DNA of 64,000 nucleotides from Nocardiopsis alba DSM 43377 (lineage in GTDB: Bacteria; Actinomycetota; Actinomycetes; Streptosporangiales; Streptosporangiaceae), in the NCBI RefSeq assembly GCF_000341225.1, contig NZ_ANAC01000006.1, positions 1-64,000 on the forward strand, given 5' to 3'. Positions 53,837-63,946 of the stretch are shown here, piece after piece. Numbering within the stretch: position 1 is the stretch's first letter; each line of letters begins with the position of its first letter. The notes below the pieces were generated by a model. That model was not told where the DNA came from. It did not search any database and was given only the letters and a program-made list of their open reading frames with translations. A program made the translations under genes and the position numbers.

Positions 53837-56800
53837 GTGGCGAAGGTCCGGGTATACGAACTCGCTAAGGAGTTCGGTGTAGAGAGCAAGGCCGTGCTGG
53901 CCAAGCTCAACGAAATGGGCGAGTTCGTCCGTTCGGCGTCCTCCACGATAGAGGCGCCCGTCGTTCGACGCCTGAAGGAAGCTTTCAACGAGGGCTCCAA
54001 CGGCGGCGGCAAGAAGAGTGCTCCGGCTCCCAAGCCGGGCCCCAAGCCGTCCGCCGCGCGCCCCGCCGCGCCCAAGCCGGGTCCGGCCCCCAAGCCCGGC
54101 CCGAAGCCGGGTCCGGCTCCCAAGCCGACCGCCGGCAAGCCGAGTGAGCCGGCCGAGAAGCCCGCCGACAAGCCCGCGGAGAAGCCGGCCGCTCCGGTCG
54201 ACAAGCCCGCGGTCCCGACGTTCGAGGCCGCTCCGAAGCCGGGCCCCAAGCCCGCGCCCAAGAGCGGTGCTCCCAAGCCCGGCCCCAAGCCCGGCGCGTC
54301 CGGTGGACAGCAGCAGCGCGGCGGCGACCGCCCCGACCGTCCCCAGCGCGGCGAGCGCTCCGGTGGCGGCCGTGACGGTGGTCGTGCCCCGCGTCCGGGC
54401 GGTCCCCGTCCGGGTCCGCGTCCGGGTAACAACCCGTTCGCGTCCAACGCCTCCGGCATGGGATCCAAGCCCGCGGCCCCGCGTCCGGGCGGTCCCCGTC
54501 CGGGCCCGCGTCCCGGCGGCCCGCAGGGTGGCGGCGACCAGCGCGCTCCGCGTCCCGGTGGCGCTCCGCGTCCGGGCGCTCCCCGTCCGGGCCCGCGTCC
54601 CGGCGGCCCGCAGGGTGGCGGCGACCAGCGCGCCCCGCGTCCCGGTGGCGCTCCGCGTCCCGGCGGCCAGGGCGCCCCGCGTCCCGGTGGTGCCGCGGGC
54701 GCTCCGCGTCCGGGCGGTCCCCGTCCGGGTGGGCCGCGTCCCAGCCCGATGAACATGCCCTCGTCCCGTCCGACCCCGCCCGCGGGCGGCGGTCGCGGTG
54801 GCGGTCGTCCCGGTGGCGGCGGTGGCCGCGGTCGAGGCGGCGCTCCGGCCGGTGCCGGTCCGCGTCCCGGCGGTGGCGGCGGCGGCGGTCGTCCCGGCGG
54901 TTTCGGTGGTCGTCCCGGCGGTCGTGGCCGCGGTGGCGGCACGGCCGGCGCGTTCGGTCGTCCGGGCGGTCGTCCCGGACGTGCCCGCAAGTCCAAGAAG
55001 CAGCGGCGTCAAGAGTTCAACGATCTTCAGGCCCCGTCCTTCGGCGGCGTGAAGATCCCGAGCGGCAACGGCCAGACCATCCGTCTGTCCCGTGGCGCCT
55101 CCCTGTCGGACTTCGGCGACAAGATCGACGTCAACCCGGCGTCGCTGGTCCAGGTCATGATGCACCTGGGCGAGATGGTCACCGCGACCCAGTCGCTGCC
55201 CGACGAGACGCTTCAGCTCCTCGGTGAGGAACTCAGCTACCAGGTCGAGGTCGTCAGCCCCGAGGACGAGGACCGCGAGCTCCTGGAGTCCTTCTCCATC
55301 GAGTTCGGCGAGGACGAGGGCGGCACCGCCGAGCTGCGTCCGCGCCCGCCGGTGGTCACCGTCATGGGTCACGTCGACCACGGTAAGACCCGACTGCTGG
55401 ACACCATCCGCAAGACCAACGTCGTCAGCGGCGAGGCCGGCGGTATCACCCAGCACATCGGTGCCTACCAGGTCTCCACCGAGGTGGACGGCGAGGAGCG
55501 CAAGCTCACCTTCATCGACACCCCGGGTCACGAGGCGTTCACCGCCATGCGTGCCCGTGGTGCGAAGGTCACCGACATCGCGGTGCTGGTCGTGGCGGCC
55601 GACGACGGCGTCAAGCCGCAGACGGCCGAGGCCATCGACCACGCCAAGGCGGCCGAGGTCCCGATCGTCGTCGCGGTCAACAAGATCGACGTCGAGGGCG
55701 CCGACCCGCAGCGTGTCCGCGCGCAGCTCACCGAGTACGGCCTGGTGGCCGAGGAGTACGGCGGCGACGTCCAGTTCGTGGACATCTCCGCGCTCAAGGG
55801 CGACAACATCGACACCCTGCTGGAGTCGGTCGTCCTGACCTCGGACGCCGCTCTGGAACTCCAGGCCAACCCGGACATGGACGCCCAGGGGCTGGCGATC
55901 GAGGCCTACCTCGACCGCGGACGCGGTTCCATGGCCACGGTCCTGGTCCAGCGAGGCACGCTCAACGTCGGTGACTCCATCGTCTGTGGCGACGCCTACG
56001 GTCGCGTTCGCGCCATGCTCGACGAGCACGGCCAGAACGTGCAGTCGGCCGAGCCGTCCCGTCCGGTCCAGGTCCTGGGTCTGACCAACGTGCCCAGCGC
56101 CGGTGACAACTTCCTGGTCGTCAAGGACGACCGTGTGGCGCGGCAGATCGCCCAGCAGCGTGAGGCGCGCGAGCGCTTCGCCCAGCAGGCGCGTTCGGCC
56201 CGTCGGGTCACCCTCGACAACTGGCAGTCCGCCATCAAGGAGGGCGAGCGCTCCGAGCTGCTCCTCCTCATCAAGGGCGACATGTCCGGTTCGGTCGAGG
56301 CGCTCGAGGAGTCGCTGCTCAAGATCGACGCCGGTGGCGACGAGGTCGGCATCCGGATCATCGGTCGCGGTGTCGGTGCGATCACCCAGAACGACATCAA
56401 CCTGGCGTCCTCCGCAGACGCCATCATCGTCGGCTTCAACGTTCGGCCCGAGGGCAAGAACAGCGAGCTGGCGGACCGTATGGGTGTCGACATCCGGTAC
56501 TACTCGGTCATCTACCAGGCCATCGACGAGGTCGAGGCCGCCGTGAAGGGTCTCCTCAAGCCGGTCTACGAGGAGGTCCAGCTCGGCAGCGCCGAGATCC
56601 GCGAGGTCTTCAAGGTGCCGAAGATCGGCAACATCGCCGGTTCCATCGTCCGCAACGGCCTCATCCGCCGTAACAGCAAGGCGCGGCTCATCCGCGACGG
56701 GGTCGTCATCTCCGACAACCTCAACGTCGAGTCGCTGCGTCGCTTCAAGGACGACGCCACCGAGGTCCGCGAGGGCTTCGAGTGCGGTATCGGTGTCGGC

Positions 56801-56866
56801 TACAACGATCTTCGGGTCGAGGACGTCATCGAGACCTACGAGATGCAGGAGAAGCCCCGCGACTAG
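53837..56866 (+). CDS. infB: translation initiation factor IF-2
   Basis: A 1009-residue GTPase that positions fMet-tRNA on the 30S subunit and joins the subunits. Residues 1-50 are the IF2_N domain ([19 protein letters not shown]). Residues 55-400 are a low-complexity Pro/Arg/Gly stretch with PRPGG repeats. G1 GHVDHGKT is at 511-518, then DTPGHEAF (G3) and NKID (G4), with the beta-barrel, IF-2 and C-terminal domains to the end. GTG start with GAAGGAGAG upstream. The N-terminal extension is long even for actinobacteria. Confidence 0.97.
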   Translation: MAKVRVYELAKEFGVESKAVLAKLNEMGEFVRSASSTIEAPVVRRLKEAFNEGSNGGGKKSAPAPKPGPKPSAARPAAPKPGPAPKPGPKPGPAPKPTAGKPSEPAEKPADKPAEKPAAPVDKPAVPTFEAAPKPGPKPAPKSGAPKPGPKPGASGGQQQRGGDRPDRPQRGERSGGGRDGGRAPRPGGPRPGPRPGNNPFASNASGMGSKPAAPRPGGPRPGPRPGGPQGGGDQRAPRPGGAPRPGAPRPGPRPGGPQGGGDQRAPRPGGAPRPGGQGAPRPGGAAGAPRPGGPRPGGPRPSPMNMPSSRPTPPAGGGRGGGRPGGGGGRGRGGAPAGAGPRPGGGGGGGRPGGFGGRPGGRGRGGGTAGAFGRPGGRPGRARKSKKQRRQEFNDLQAPSFGGVKIPSGNGQTIRLSRGASLSDFGDKIDVNPASLVQVMMHLGEMVTATQSLPDETLQLLGEELSYQVEVVSPEDEDRELLESFSIEFGEDEGGTAELRPRPPVVTVMGHVDHGKTRLLDTIRKTNVVSGEAGGITQHIGAYQVSTEVDGEERKLTFIDTPGHEAFTAMRARGAKVTDIAVLVVAADDGVKPQTAEAIDHAKAAEVPIVVAVNKIDVEGADPQRVRAQLTEYGLVAEEYGGDVQFVDISALKGDNIDTLLESVVLTSDAALELQANPDMDAQGLAIEAYLDRGRGSMATVLVQRGTLNVGDSIVCGDAYGRVRAMLDEHGQNVQSAEPSRPVQVLGLTNVPSAGDNFLVVKDDRVARQIAQQREARERFAQQARSARRVTLDNWQSAIKEGERSELLLLIKGDMSGSVEALEESLLKIDAGGDEVGIRIIGRGVGAITQNDINLASSADAIIVGFNVRPEGKNSELADRMGVDIRYYSVIYQAIDEVEAAVKGLLKPVYEEVQLGSAEIREVFKVPKIGNIAGSIVRNGLIRRNSKARLIRDGVVISDNLNVESLRRFKDDATEVREGFECGIGVGYNDLRVEDVIETYEMQEKPRD
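54493..54666 (+). repeat. 87-bp tandem duplication within infB
   Basis: Two nearly identical 87-bp units (54493-54579 and 54580-54666) encode a 29-residue block containing [19 protein letters not shown]. Flanking DNA has further single PRPGG units. The repeat is in frame and likely changes in copy number by recombination. Confidence 0.75.
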
Positions 56867-56884
56867 TCGTGGAGCCATCCACCT

Positions 56885-56915
56885 GGGGCCCCGGACCGTT
56901 CGTGTCCGGGGCCCC
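56885..56915 (+). terminator. infB terminator
   Basis: GGGGCCCCGGAC (56885-56896) and GTCCGGGGCCCC (56904-56915) pair exactly with a 7-nt loop, followed by GCCTTTG. It lies 18 nt past the infB stop and may be partial, as the downstream genes are usually co-transcribed. Confidence 0.75.
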
Positions 56916-56954
56916 GCCTTTGCCGGCCCGCACAACAACACCACGGGTGATCAC

Positions 56955-57251
56955 TTGTACGTCGGGGCGTTGACCCTGGACGTGCTCCTCGGAGACGTCC
57001 AGTCGCTCAAGCAGAAACGCTCGGTGGTCCGACCGGTCGTCTCCGATCTGCGCCGAAAGTTCTCGGTGTCGGTCTCGGAGGTGGGCGAACACGACCTCTA
57101 CCGTCGGGCGAAGATCGGTGTCGCGGTGGTCGCGCCCACGGCCGCCCACGCCAGGGACCAGATGGACACCTGCGAGCGTTTCGTCGCGGGCCGTCCCGAA
57201 CTGGAGCTGCTGTCCGCCAGGCAGCGGCTCTTCAACGAAGAGGAAGACTGA
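56955..57251 (+). CDS. DUF503 (YlxP-like) protein
   Basis: A 98-residue ferredoxin-fold protein of the DUF503 family found between infB and rbfA. It begins, from a TTG, as [19 protein letters not shown], which aligns with the family start MYVGxLxxDLLLGDVxSLK, so TTG 56955 is the likely start (GGGTGATCAC upstream). [16 protein letters not shown] is the second conserved block. A role in ribosome function is suspected from its position in many genomes but is not established. The rbfA start is 2 nt past its stop. Confidence 0.88.
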   Translation: MYVGALTLDVLLGDVQSLKQKRSVVRPVVSDLRRKFSVSVSEVGEHDLYRRAKIGVAVVAPTAAHARDQMDTCERFVAGRPELELLSARQRLFNEEED

Positions 57252-57253
57252 CG

Positions 57254-57697
57254 ATGGTTGACGCCGCACGCGCGCGGAAGATCGCCGACAGGATCCAGCG
57301 GATCGTCGCCGAGATGCTGGACCGGCGGATCAAGGACCCGCGCCTGGGATTCGTCACCGTGACCGATGCCCGTATCACCGCCGACCTGCGTGACGCGACG
57401 GTGTACTACACGGTGTTCGGCAGCGCCGAGGAGAAGGCGGCGAGCTCCGCCGCTCTGGAGAGCGCCAAGGGCCTGATCCGTAGTGAGGTCGGTCGCCAGA
57501 CCGGCATTCGGCACACCCCGAGCCTGACCTTCGTCATCGACGAGGTCCAGGAGAACGCCCAGCACATCGAGAAGCTGCTGGTCGAGGCGCGCAGGTCCGA
57601 CGAGGAGGTGGCCAAGAAGGCCACCGGCGCCGAGCACGCGGGCGAGGCCGACCCCTACAAGGCCCCGCGTGAGGACGACGAGGCCGAGGACGAGTAG
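57254..57697 (+). CDS. rbfA: ribosome-binding factor A
   Basis: A 147-residue KH-fold protein that binds the 30S subunit during late 16S rRNA maturation. The core has [25 protein letters not shown] (in outline: [19 protein letters not shown]), ATVYYTVFG and [22 protein letters not shown], all family motifs. The last 40 residues are a charged tail common in actinobacteria. It follows DUF503 with almost no gap and precedes truB by 80 nt. Confidence 0.95.
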   Translation: MVDAARARKIADRIQRIVAEMLDRRIKDPRLGFVTVTDARITADLRDATVYYTVFGSAEEKAASSAALESAKGLIRSEVGRQTGIRHTPSLTFVIDEVQENAQHIEKLLVEARRSDEEVAKKATGAEHAGEADPYKAPREDDEAEDE

Positions 57698-57777
57698 ATC
57701 CGTCCCCCGAGGACGGCGGTACGAGTGGTGCCGCCGTCCTCACCCTTCCCTTTCTCCCTTCTGCACTGAGGAGTGCC

Positions 57778-58665
57778 ATGGCCGACAGTGGCGTCGTGGT
57801 CGTCGACAAGCCCGCCGACTGGACCTCGCACGACGTGGTCGCCAAGACCAGAGGCCTGGCGCGTACCCGCCGCGTGGGGCACGCGGGGACCCTGGACCCG
57901 ATGGCCACCGGTGTGCTGGTCCTGGGGATCGAGAAGGGCACCAAACTGCTCGGTCACCTGACCCTGACGGAGAAGACCTACGAGGCCACGATCCGACTCG
58001 GCCTGGTGACCAACACCGACGACGCCGAGGGCGAGCCCGGGGCCAGGGTCGACGCCTCCGCCGTGTCCGATGAGGACGTACACGCGGCGGTGGCGAAGCT
58101 GACCGGTCCCATCCAGCAGATCCCGCCGCAGGTCAGCGCGATCAAGGTGAACGGTGAGCGCGCCTACAAGGCGGCCCGCGCCGGTCGGGAGGTCGAGCTC
58201 AAGGCCCGTACGGTCACGATCGAACGGTTCGAGGTCACCGACATCCGTCGTGAGAGCGACGCCGACGGCGTCCTCGTGGACGTGGACGCGGTGATCACCT
58301 GTTCCAGTGGGACCTACATCCGTTCGCTCGCCCGGGACATGGGCGTCGATCTCGGGGTGGGCGGTCACCTGACCGCCCTGCGCCGTACCCGGGTGGGGCC
58401 CTACGACCTGTCCCAGGCCCGGACCCTGGACCAGCTCGCCAAGGAGTTCACGCAGGTACCGCTGGCCCAGGCGGTGGCCGCGGCGTTCCCGGTGCGCACC
58501 ATGGACGAGGCCGAGACCCGCGCCATCCGTCACGGCAACCGCATCGGTGAGAGCTCTCTGGGGGAGGGGCCGATCGGACTCTTCGCCCCCGACGGCACGG
58601 TGGTGGCCCTGGGCGAGAACCGGCCCGGCCACATGAAGCCGGTGGTCGTCTTCGACCCCGCCTGA
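57778..58665 (+). CDS. truB: tRNA pseudouridine-55 synthase
   Basis: A 295-residue enzyme that isomerises U55 in the tRNA T-loop. The catalytic Asp is residue 40 in GHAGTLDPMATGVL. KPADWTSHDVV at the N-terminus, and IPPQVSAIKVNGERAYKAAR and GTYIRSLARDMG further on, are conserved. A C-terminal PUA-like part ends the protein. The ATG at 57778 follows CACTGAGGAGTGCC. It is co-oriented with rbfA; a divergent-type hydrolase gene on the minus strand follows immediately. Confidence 0.96.
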   Translation: MADSGVVVVDKPADWTSHDVVAKTRGLARTRRVGHAGTLDPMATGVLVLGIEKGTKLLGHLTLTEKTYEATIRLGLVTNTDDAEGEPGARVDASAVSDEDVHAAVAKLTGPIQQIPPQVSAIKVNGERAYKAARAGREVELKARTVTIERFEVTDIRRESDADGVLVDVDAVITCSSGTYIRSLARDMGVDLGVGGHLTALRRTRVGPYDLSQARTLDQLAKEFTQVPLAQAVAAAFPVRTMDEAETRAIRHGNRIGESSLGEGPIGLFAPDGTVVALGENRPGHMKPVVVFDPA

Positions 58666-58688
58666 CACCGTTCCGCCGTCCTCCCGGC

Positions 58689-59582
58689 CTACCGTCGGGA
58701 CGTGTCCCTTCCGAGGGTGGTCGAGGAGGGGGAGACCTCCTCGTCCAGGAACTCGGCGAGGGCGGCGGTGAGCTCGCCCGGACGCTCGACCGAGGGCAGG
58801 TGTCCGGTGTCGGGCATCGTCAGCGAACGGGCGCCCGGGATCCCCTCCATGTAGAGGTCGGCGACCTCTTGGACGGCGGCGACCTCGGACAGACCCTTCA
58901 CGACCAGGGTCGGTACGGTGATCTCGCCCAGCCGGTCCACGGCCGGACGTTCGGGCCAGGCCGGTTCGTTGGCCGGACTCGACCAGCGGCGGGCGAAGAG
59001 TTCCCGCAGCATCAACAGGGACAGGTCCCAGGCCTCCAGCGGTAGGTCCTCGGGGGAGCGGTCCGGCCCCAACACCATGAACCGGGCCTGGGCCTCGGCC
59101 ATCGCGGCGACGTCCTCCGGCAGTACCACGGCGTCGCCCGCGCGATAGGTCGCCAACCGGTCCGGGGGCACGGCGGCCAGGATCGCCTCGCGCGATTCCC
59201 GCAGGAACTCGCCGGTCCATCTGTGACCGGACATCCCCGGGCAGACCAGTGCCAGCGCCTCCACCCGCTCCGGGGCGGCCAAGGCGGCGTCGACCGCGTA
59301 GGCGCCCCCGAACGACGCCCCCACCAGGGTCGCCGACCCGATCTCCAGGGCGTCCATCAGGTCCAACAGGTCCTCATGGTGGGGGACCGGGCCCTCGTGG
59401 TCGGCCGAACCCCCGTATCCCCGCTGGTCGTAGCGGATCACCCGGTGGGTCCTCGACAGGTTCGTGAACTGGTGGTCCCACATACGCCGATCGGCGATCC
59501 CCGCGTGCGCGAACACGACCGCTGGACCGTCGCCGGCCTCGTCATAGGACAGACGAGTCTTATCGGTGCTGATCATCGCCAT
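58689..59582 (-). CDS. alpha/beta hydrolase
   Basis: A 297-residue cytosolic alpha/beta-fold hydrolase. The oxyanion region is VVFAHAGIADRRMW, the nucleophile Ser is in VGASFGGAYA, the acid is in the LVVKGLSEVAAV region and the His is in PDTGHLPSVERP. The family includes haloperoxidases, epoxide and ester hydrolases; this one cannot be narrowed. Starts at 59582 and 59576 are both in frame with weak ribosome sites. It interrupts the conserved truB-ribF order on the opposite strand and is thus a likely local insertion. Confidence 0.85.
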   Translation of the reverse strand: MAMISTDKTRLSYDEAGDGPAVVFAHAGIADRRMWDHQFTNLSRTHRVIRYDQRGYGGSADHEGPVPHHEDLLDLMDALEIGSATLVGASFGGAYAVDAALAAPERVEALALVCPGMSGHRWTGEFLRESREAILAAVPPDRLATYRAGDAVVLPEDVAAMAEAQARFMVLGPDRSPEDLPLEAWDLSLLMLRELFARRWSSPANEPAWPERPAVDRLGEITVPTLVVKGLSEVAAVQEVADLYMEGIPGARSLTMPDTGHLPSVERPGELTAALAEFLDEEVSPSSTTLGRDTSRR

Positions 59583-59749
59583 CCCGGAACGGTAAACCGA
59601 GTGTCCGCCCCGGGCCAAGTCCCCTTTGCCGAGGGCGGAACGGACGTCCTGCGTGGTGGGCGGCACCGGTCGGCTGTCGGAAGTCGCCTCCGCGACGTGG
59701 CACGCTGGACTCGGAACGACTTCACCATGACGGACAAGGGGAACCGAAC

Positions 59750-60712
59750 GTGCGGAGATGGGACGGGCTGGGGGACATTCCCACCGATCAGGGACGCTCC
59801 GTGGTGGCCATCGGTGTCTTCGACGGTGTGCACCGAGGCCATCGGGCCCTCCTGGCCACCGCCGTCGAGCACGGACGCCGTCTGGGACTCCCGGTCGTCG
59901 TGGTCACCTTCGACCCCCACCCGGAGCGGGTCCTGCGCGGGCACACCCCGCCGGTGCTGACCTCGATCGATCGACGGGTCGGGCTCCTGGACGACCTCGG
60001 GGCCGACGCCGTGTGCGTCCTGCCCTTCACCAAGGAGCTCTCCTCGCTGAGCCCCGAGGACTTCGTCCAGCGGGTGCTGATCGACCGCCTGGGCGCGGCC
60101 GCCGTGGTGGTGGGGGAGGACTTCCGCTTCGGTCACCGCGCGGCGGGCGATGTCGCCGTCCTCGCCGAGCTGGGCGAGCGGTTCGACTTCGTGGTGGACG
60201 GGGTCCGCCTCGTCGCGGAAGGGGAGACCATCACCTCCACCCGGATCCGCGCCCTGCTGGAGCGGGGCGACGTGAGCACGGCCGCCGAGCTTCTGGGGCG
60301 GCCACATCAGGTGGGCGGGGAGATCGTCCACGGGGCGGCCCGGGGCCGGGAACTCCTCGGATTCCCCACCGCCAACCTGGACCTGGACCCGGACACCGCC
60401 GTTCCCGGAGACGGGGTCTACGCCGGGTGGCTCGGACGTCGGGAGGCCGGGCCCGGGCACGAGTCGCGCTGGCCCGCGGCGATCTCGGTCGGCACCAACC
60501 CGACCTTCGACGGCACCGAACGCACCGTCGAGGCGTACGCGTTGGACCGCGACGACCTCGAACTGTACGGGGTGGACATGACGGTGGACTTCGTCGCGCG
60601 TATCCGCGGTCAGGAGCGGTTCGAGGATCTGGACGATCTCATCGTCGCGATGCGCCGCGACGTCGACCGTTGCCGCGACGTGCTCGCCCCGGAGACCGGC
60701 GACACCGTCTGA
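59750..60712 (+). CDS. ribF: bifunctional riboflavin kinase/FAD synthetase
   Basis: A 320-residue enzyme that phosphorylates riboflavin to FMN and adenylylates FMN to FAD. The N-terminal FAD synthetase (1-180) has GVFDGVHRGHRALL and VVVTFDPHPERVL, the nucleotidyltransferase motifs, and ITSTRIRALL. The C-terminal kinase (190-310) has GRELLGFPTANLD and GTNPTFDGTERTVEAY. It starts at GTG 59750. It lies 256 nt upstream of rpsO, as in other actinobacteria. Confidence 0.95.
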   Translation: MRRWDGLGDIPTDQGRSVVAIGVFDGVHRGHRALLATAVEHGRRLGLPVVVVTFDPHPERVLRGHTPPVLTSIDRRVGLLDDLGADAVCVLPFTKELSSLSPEDFVQRVLIDRLGAAAVVVGEDFRFGHRAAGDVAVLAELGERFDFVVDGVRLVAEGETITSTRIRALLERGDVSTAAELLGRPHQVGGEIVHGAARGRELLGFPTANLDLDPDTAVPGDGVYAGWLGRREAGPGHESRWPAAISVGTNPTFDGTERTVEAYALDRDDLELYGVDMTVDFVARIRGQERFEDLDDLIVAMRRDVDRCRDVLAPETGDTV

Positions 60713-60761
60713 GGAGTGCGGTATCACCGAAAGCGCGGGCGTTCCACCTCGTCACCTGGGG

Positions 60762-60767
60762 TAGGGT
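60762..60767 (+). promoter_or_regulatory. putative -10 box of the rpsO promoter
   Basis: TAGGGT fits TANNNT and lies about 200 nt upstream of rpsO, with GCGTTC 17 nt before it as a poor -35. The resulting leader would be long enough for S15 autoregulation. Apart from this I see nothing in the 60713-60968 interval. Confidence 0.35.
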
Positions 60768-60968
60768 GGGTCACGTTCACGTGTGTCCACGTTCGGTCAC
60801 GCCCGTTCGGGCGGGGTCGACGGGAGCGCGGCGCACCCACGCCATCGGCGGCGGGCCGCGCGCACCGCACACGACGGTGACTGTTCGTACGCGCGGTCAC
60901 CGCGTCTGAACCCCTGTCCTCATGTACCGGGGCTCGCCCTGCGTACCGATTCCGGAAGAAGGAGCGTC

Positions 60969-61238
60969 GTGTCGATCGACACCGCCACCAAGGAAAAGAT
61001 CATCGCCGAGTACGCCACGAAGGAAGGCGACACCGGCTCCCCCGAGGTCCAGGTCGCGCTGCTCACGCACCGCATCACCGAGCTCACCGAGCACCTCAAG
61101 GACCACAAGCACGACCACCACAGCCGTCGTGGCCTGCTCCTGATGGTCGGCCGTCGCCGCCGTCTCCTCAAGTACATCGCCAAGCAGGACATCACCCGCT
61201 ACCGCTCGCTGATCGAGCGCCTGGGTCTGCGCCGCTAA
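60969..61238 (+). CDS. rpsO: 30S ribosomal protein S15
   Basis: An 89-residue primary 16S rRNA-binding protein of the small-subunit platform. [26 protein letters not shown] and the C-terminal [22 protein letters not shown] are conserved (given in outline: [21 protein letters not shown]). GTG start with AAGAAGGAG upstream. It precedes pnp, the usual order, with a terminator-like hairpin between them. Confidence 0.98.
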   Translation: MSIDTATKEKIIAEYATKEGDTGSPEVQVALLTHRITELTEHLKDHKHDHHSRRGLLLMVGRRRRLLKYIAKQDITRYRSLIERLGLRR

Positions 61239-61248
61239 GGTGAAACCG

Positions 61249-61280
61249 GAGGGAGTGGCTTCGGCCGCTCCCTCTTTGTT
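61249..61280 (+). terminator. rpsO terminator/attenuator with UUCG tetraloop
   Basis: GAGGGAGTGGC (61249-61259), loop TTCG, GCCGCTCCCTC (61264-61274), then TTTGTT. The C(UUCG)G loop is exceptionally stable. It starts 11 nt past the rpsO stop, and together with read-through would set the rpsO to pnp expression ratio. Confidence 0.85.
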
Positions 61281-61471
61281 AGTAAGGTGTGATCGGAGTG
61301 GTGCCCGCCACGGGCTCCACCCGACGAACCGCACCCGTGCCGTTCCCCCGGTCAACAGGGGTCGGTCCTCGGTAGTGGTCTCCGGACACCGCCCTTTCGG
61401 GGGAGGTTCCGTGGGCTTCGATCGATGACCGGCCGTCATCACCTCCGGGGCACGACGCGGGAAGACAGAAG

Positions 61472-61504
61472 ACGTCGCGCATGCCGGAACATCGGACGCG
61501 ACGT
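61472..61504 (+). promoter_or_regulatory. pnp leader hairpin, possible processing site
   Basis: ACGTCGCG (61472-61479) and CGCGACGT (61497-61504) pair exactly around 17 nt, 27 nt upstream of the pnp start. In E. coli and Streptomyces the pnp leader stem is cut by RNase III for autoregulation; a like role is inferred here from position. Confidence 0.5.
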
Positions 61505-61531
61505 GACCCGATGTGTAACAGGAGGTCGCCC

Positions 61532-63838
61532 ATGGAGGGCGTTTTCTCTGCCGAAGCCGTCATCGACAACGGTGGGTTCGGCACCCGCACCATCCGCTTC
61601 GAGACCGGCCGTCTGGCCCGTCAGGCCGCCGGTTCGGCCACGGTCTACCTGGACGACGAGACCGTCGTCCTGTCGGCCACCACCGCCTCGAAGCGTCCCA
61701 AGGACAACCTCGACTTCTTCCCGCTGACGGTGGACGTCGAGGAGCGGATGTACGCCGCCGGCCGTATCCCCGGCTCGTTCTTCCGTCGTGAGGGCCGTCC
61801 CTCCGAGGACGCCATCCTCACCTGCCGTCTCATCGACCGGCCGCTGCGTCCGTCCTTCAAGAAGGGCCTGCGCAACGAGATCCAGATCGTCGAGACGGTC
61901 CTGGCCCTGCACCCCGAGCACCTGTACGACGTCGTCGCCATCAACGCGGCCTCGATGTCCACCCAGATCGCCGGTCTGCCCTTCTCCGGTCCGATCGGCG
62001 GCGTGCGCGTCGCTCTGATCGACGGCCAGTGGGTCGGCTTCCCCACCCACGCCGAGCTGGAGAACGCCACCTTCGACATGGTCGTGGCCGGCCGCGTCCT
62101 GGAGGACGGCGACGTCGCGATCATGATGGTCGAGGCCGAGTCCACCACGCGCACGCTGAAGCTGGTCGCCGAGGGCGCCGTCGGCCCCAACGAGCAGACC
62201 GTGGCCGAGGGCCTGGAGGCCGCCAAGCCCTTCATCAAGGTGCTCTGCAAGGCCCAGCAGGCCGTCGCCGAGCAGACCGGTCGTGAAGAGGGCGAGTTCC
62301 CGATCTTCCTCGACTACGAGGACGACGCCTACGCCGCCGTCGAGGGCGCGGTCCGCGAGGACCTGGCCAAGGCGCTCACCATCGCGGACAAGCAGGACCG
62401 CGAGGCCGAGCTCGACAAGATCAAGGCCGAGGCCGGCGAGCGTCTGGCCGCGGACTTCGAGGGTCGCGAGAAGGAGGTCGGCGCCGCCTTCCGCAGCCTG
62501 AGCAAGCAGCTCATGCGCGAGCGCGTGCTGCGCGACCAGGTCCGCATCGACGGTCGTGGCCCCAAGGACATCCGCCAGCTCAGTGCCGAGGTGGGCATCC
62601 TGCCCCGCGTGCACGGCTCGGCTCTCTTCGAGCGCGGTGAGACCCAGATCATGGGCGTCACCACGCTGAACATGCTGCGCATGGAGCAGACGGTCGACAC
62701 TCTCAACCCTGAGAAGACCAAGCGCTACATGCACAACTACAACTTCCCGCCCTACTCCACCGGTGAGACCGGTCGGGTGGGCTCGCCCAAGCGGCGCGAG
62801 ATCGGGCACGGCGCCCTGGCCGAGCGGGCCCTGCTGCCGGTTCTGCCCTCCCGCGAGGAGTTCCCGTACGCGATCCGTCAGGTCTCCGAGGCCCTCGGCT
62901 CCAACGGCTCCACCTCGATGGGTTCGGTCTGCGCCTCCACCATGTCCCTGATGGCGGCCGGTGTGCCCCTCAAGGAGATGGTCTCCGGTATCGCCATGGG
63001 TCTGATCAGCGAGGGCGACGAGTTCGTCACGCTGACCGACATCCTCGGTGCCGAGGACGCCTTCGGCGACATGGACTTCAAGGTCGCCGGTACCCGTGAC
63101 CTGATCACGGCCCTTCAGCTCGACACCAAGCTCGACGGCATCCCCGCCGAGCAGCTGGCCCTGGCGCTCCAGCAGGCCCGCGGCGCCCGTCTGGCCATCC
63201 TGGACGTCATGCAGGAGGCCATCGAGCGTCCGGCCGAGATGAGCCCGAACGCTCCGCGCATCCTGACCGTCAAGGTCCCGGTGGAGAAGATCGGTGAGGT
63301 CATCGGCCCCAAGGGCAAGATGATCAACTCGATCCAGGACGACACCGGCGCCGACATCACGATCGAGGACGACGGCACCATCTACATCGGTGCCACCGAC
63401 GGCCCCTCCGCCGAGGCGGCCCGGGACACGATCAACCAGATCGCCAACCCGACCATGCCCGAGGTCGGCGACCGCTACCTGGGTACCGTCGTCAAGACGA
63501 CCACCTTCGGCGCGTTCGTCTCGCTGCTGCCCGGCAAGGACGGTCTGCTGCACATCTCGCAGATCCGTAAGCTGCACGGCGGTCAGCGGATCGAGAACCT
63601 CGACGACGTGATCAGCATCGGCGAGAAGATCCAGGTCGAGATCCGCGAGATCGACGACCGGGGCAAGCTCTCCCTGGTCCCGGTCGAGGTCGTCGAGGCC
63701 GAGGCCGCCAAGAACGAGGGCGGGGAGTCCTCCGAGTCCGCCGCCAAGGGCGAGGACAAGGGCGACGACGCCAAGGGCGAGGGCGCCCCGCGTCGCCGTC
63801 GTCGTCGCAGCTCGGGCGGGCGTTCCGAGAACACCTGA
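61532..63838 (+). CDS. pnp: polyribonucleotide nucleotidyltransferase (PNPase)
   Basis: A 768-residue phosphorolytic 3'-5' exoribonuclease. Two RNase PH domains frame an alpha-helical linker; the second PH core has [21 protein letters not shown] and [13 protein letters not shown] (in outline: [21 protein letters not shown]). The KH domain is at about 575-635 ([12 protein letters not shown]) and the S1 domain at 645-715 ([13 protein letters not shown]). An acidic/Arg-rich tail follows. ATG 61532 has GGAGGTCGCCC upstream. In actinobacteria it is also called GpsI and may take part in (p)ppGpp-regulated RNA tailing. Confidence 0.97.
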   Translation: MEGVFSAEAVIDNGGFGTRTIRFETGRLARQAAGSATVYLDDETVVLSATTASKRPKDNLDFFPLTVDVEERMYAAGRIPGSFFRREGRPSEDAILTCRLIDRPLRPSFKKGLRNEIQIVETVLALHPEHLYDVVAINAASMSTQIAGLPFSGPIGGVRVALIDGQWVGFPTHAELENATFDMVVAGRVLEDGDVAIMMVEAESTTRTLKLVAEGAVGPNEQTVAEGLEAAKPFIKVLCKAQQAVAEQTGREEGEFPIFLDYEDDAYAAVEGAVREDLAKALTIADKQDREAELDKIKAEAGERLAADFEGREKEVGAAFRSLSKQLMRERVLRDQVRIDGRGPKDIRQLSAEVGILPRVHGSALFERGETQIMGVTTLNMLRMEQTVDTLNPEKTKRYMHNYNFPPYSTGETGRVGSPKRREIGHGALAERALLPVLPSREEFPYAIRQVSEALGSNGSTSMGSVCASTMSLMAAGVPLKEMVSGIAMGLISEGDEFVTLTDILGAEDAFGDMDFKVAGTRDLITALQLDTKLDGIPAEQLALALQQARGARLAILDVMQEAIERPAEMSPNAPRILTVKVPVEKIGEVIGPKGKMINSIQDDTGADITIEDDGTIYIGATDGPSAEAARDTINQIANPTMPEVGDRYLGTVVKTTTFGAFVSLLPGKDGLLHISQIRKLHGGQRIENLDDVISIGEKIQVEIREIDDRGKLSLVPVEVVEAEAAKNEGGESSESAAKGEDKGDDAKGEGAPRRRRRRSSGGRSENT

Positions 63839-63854
63839 TCCTGACTGACCCTGT

Positions 63855-63892
63855 ACGGGGCGGTCGCGTCTTCGACGATGCGGCCGCCCCGT
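63855..63892 (+). terminator. pnp terminator
   Basis: The arms 63855-63870 and 63877-63892 pair over 16 bp with wobble pairs around TTCGAC; the outer part is ACGGGGCGG/CCGCCCCGT. It lies 16 nt past the pnp stop. Confidence 0.8.
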
Positions 63893-63946
63893 CGGCGTAC
63901 GCCGCATATGCTCTGCTGGATGTTCCGACGCGAAGAAGAAGGATTC

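Noticed and set aside
54380-54980. CRISPR or mobile repeat array
   Set aside because: The dense repeats are in frame within infB and encode PRPGG units. There are no spacers or terminal inverted repeats.
53417-56944. Very long open frame antisense to infB, and similar ones antisense to pnp, cydA and the hydrolases
   Set aside because: In GC-rich DNA the complement of a gene is often open. These translations are Arg/Gly/Val/Leu-rich without family motifs and lie wholly opposite well-supported genes.
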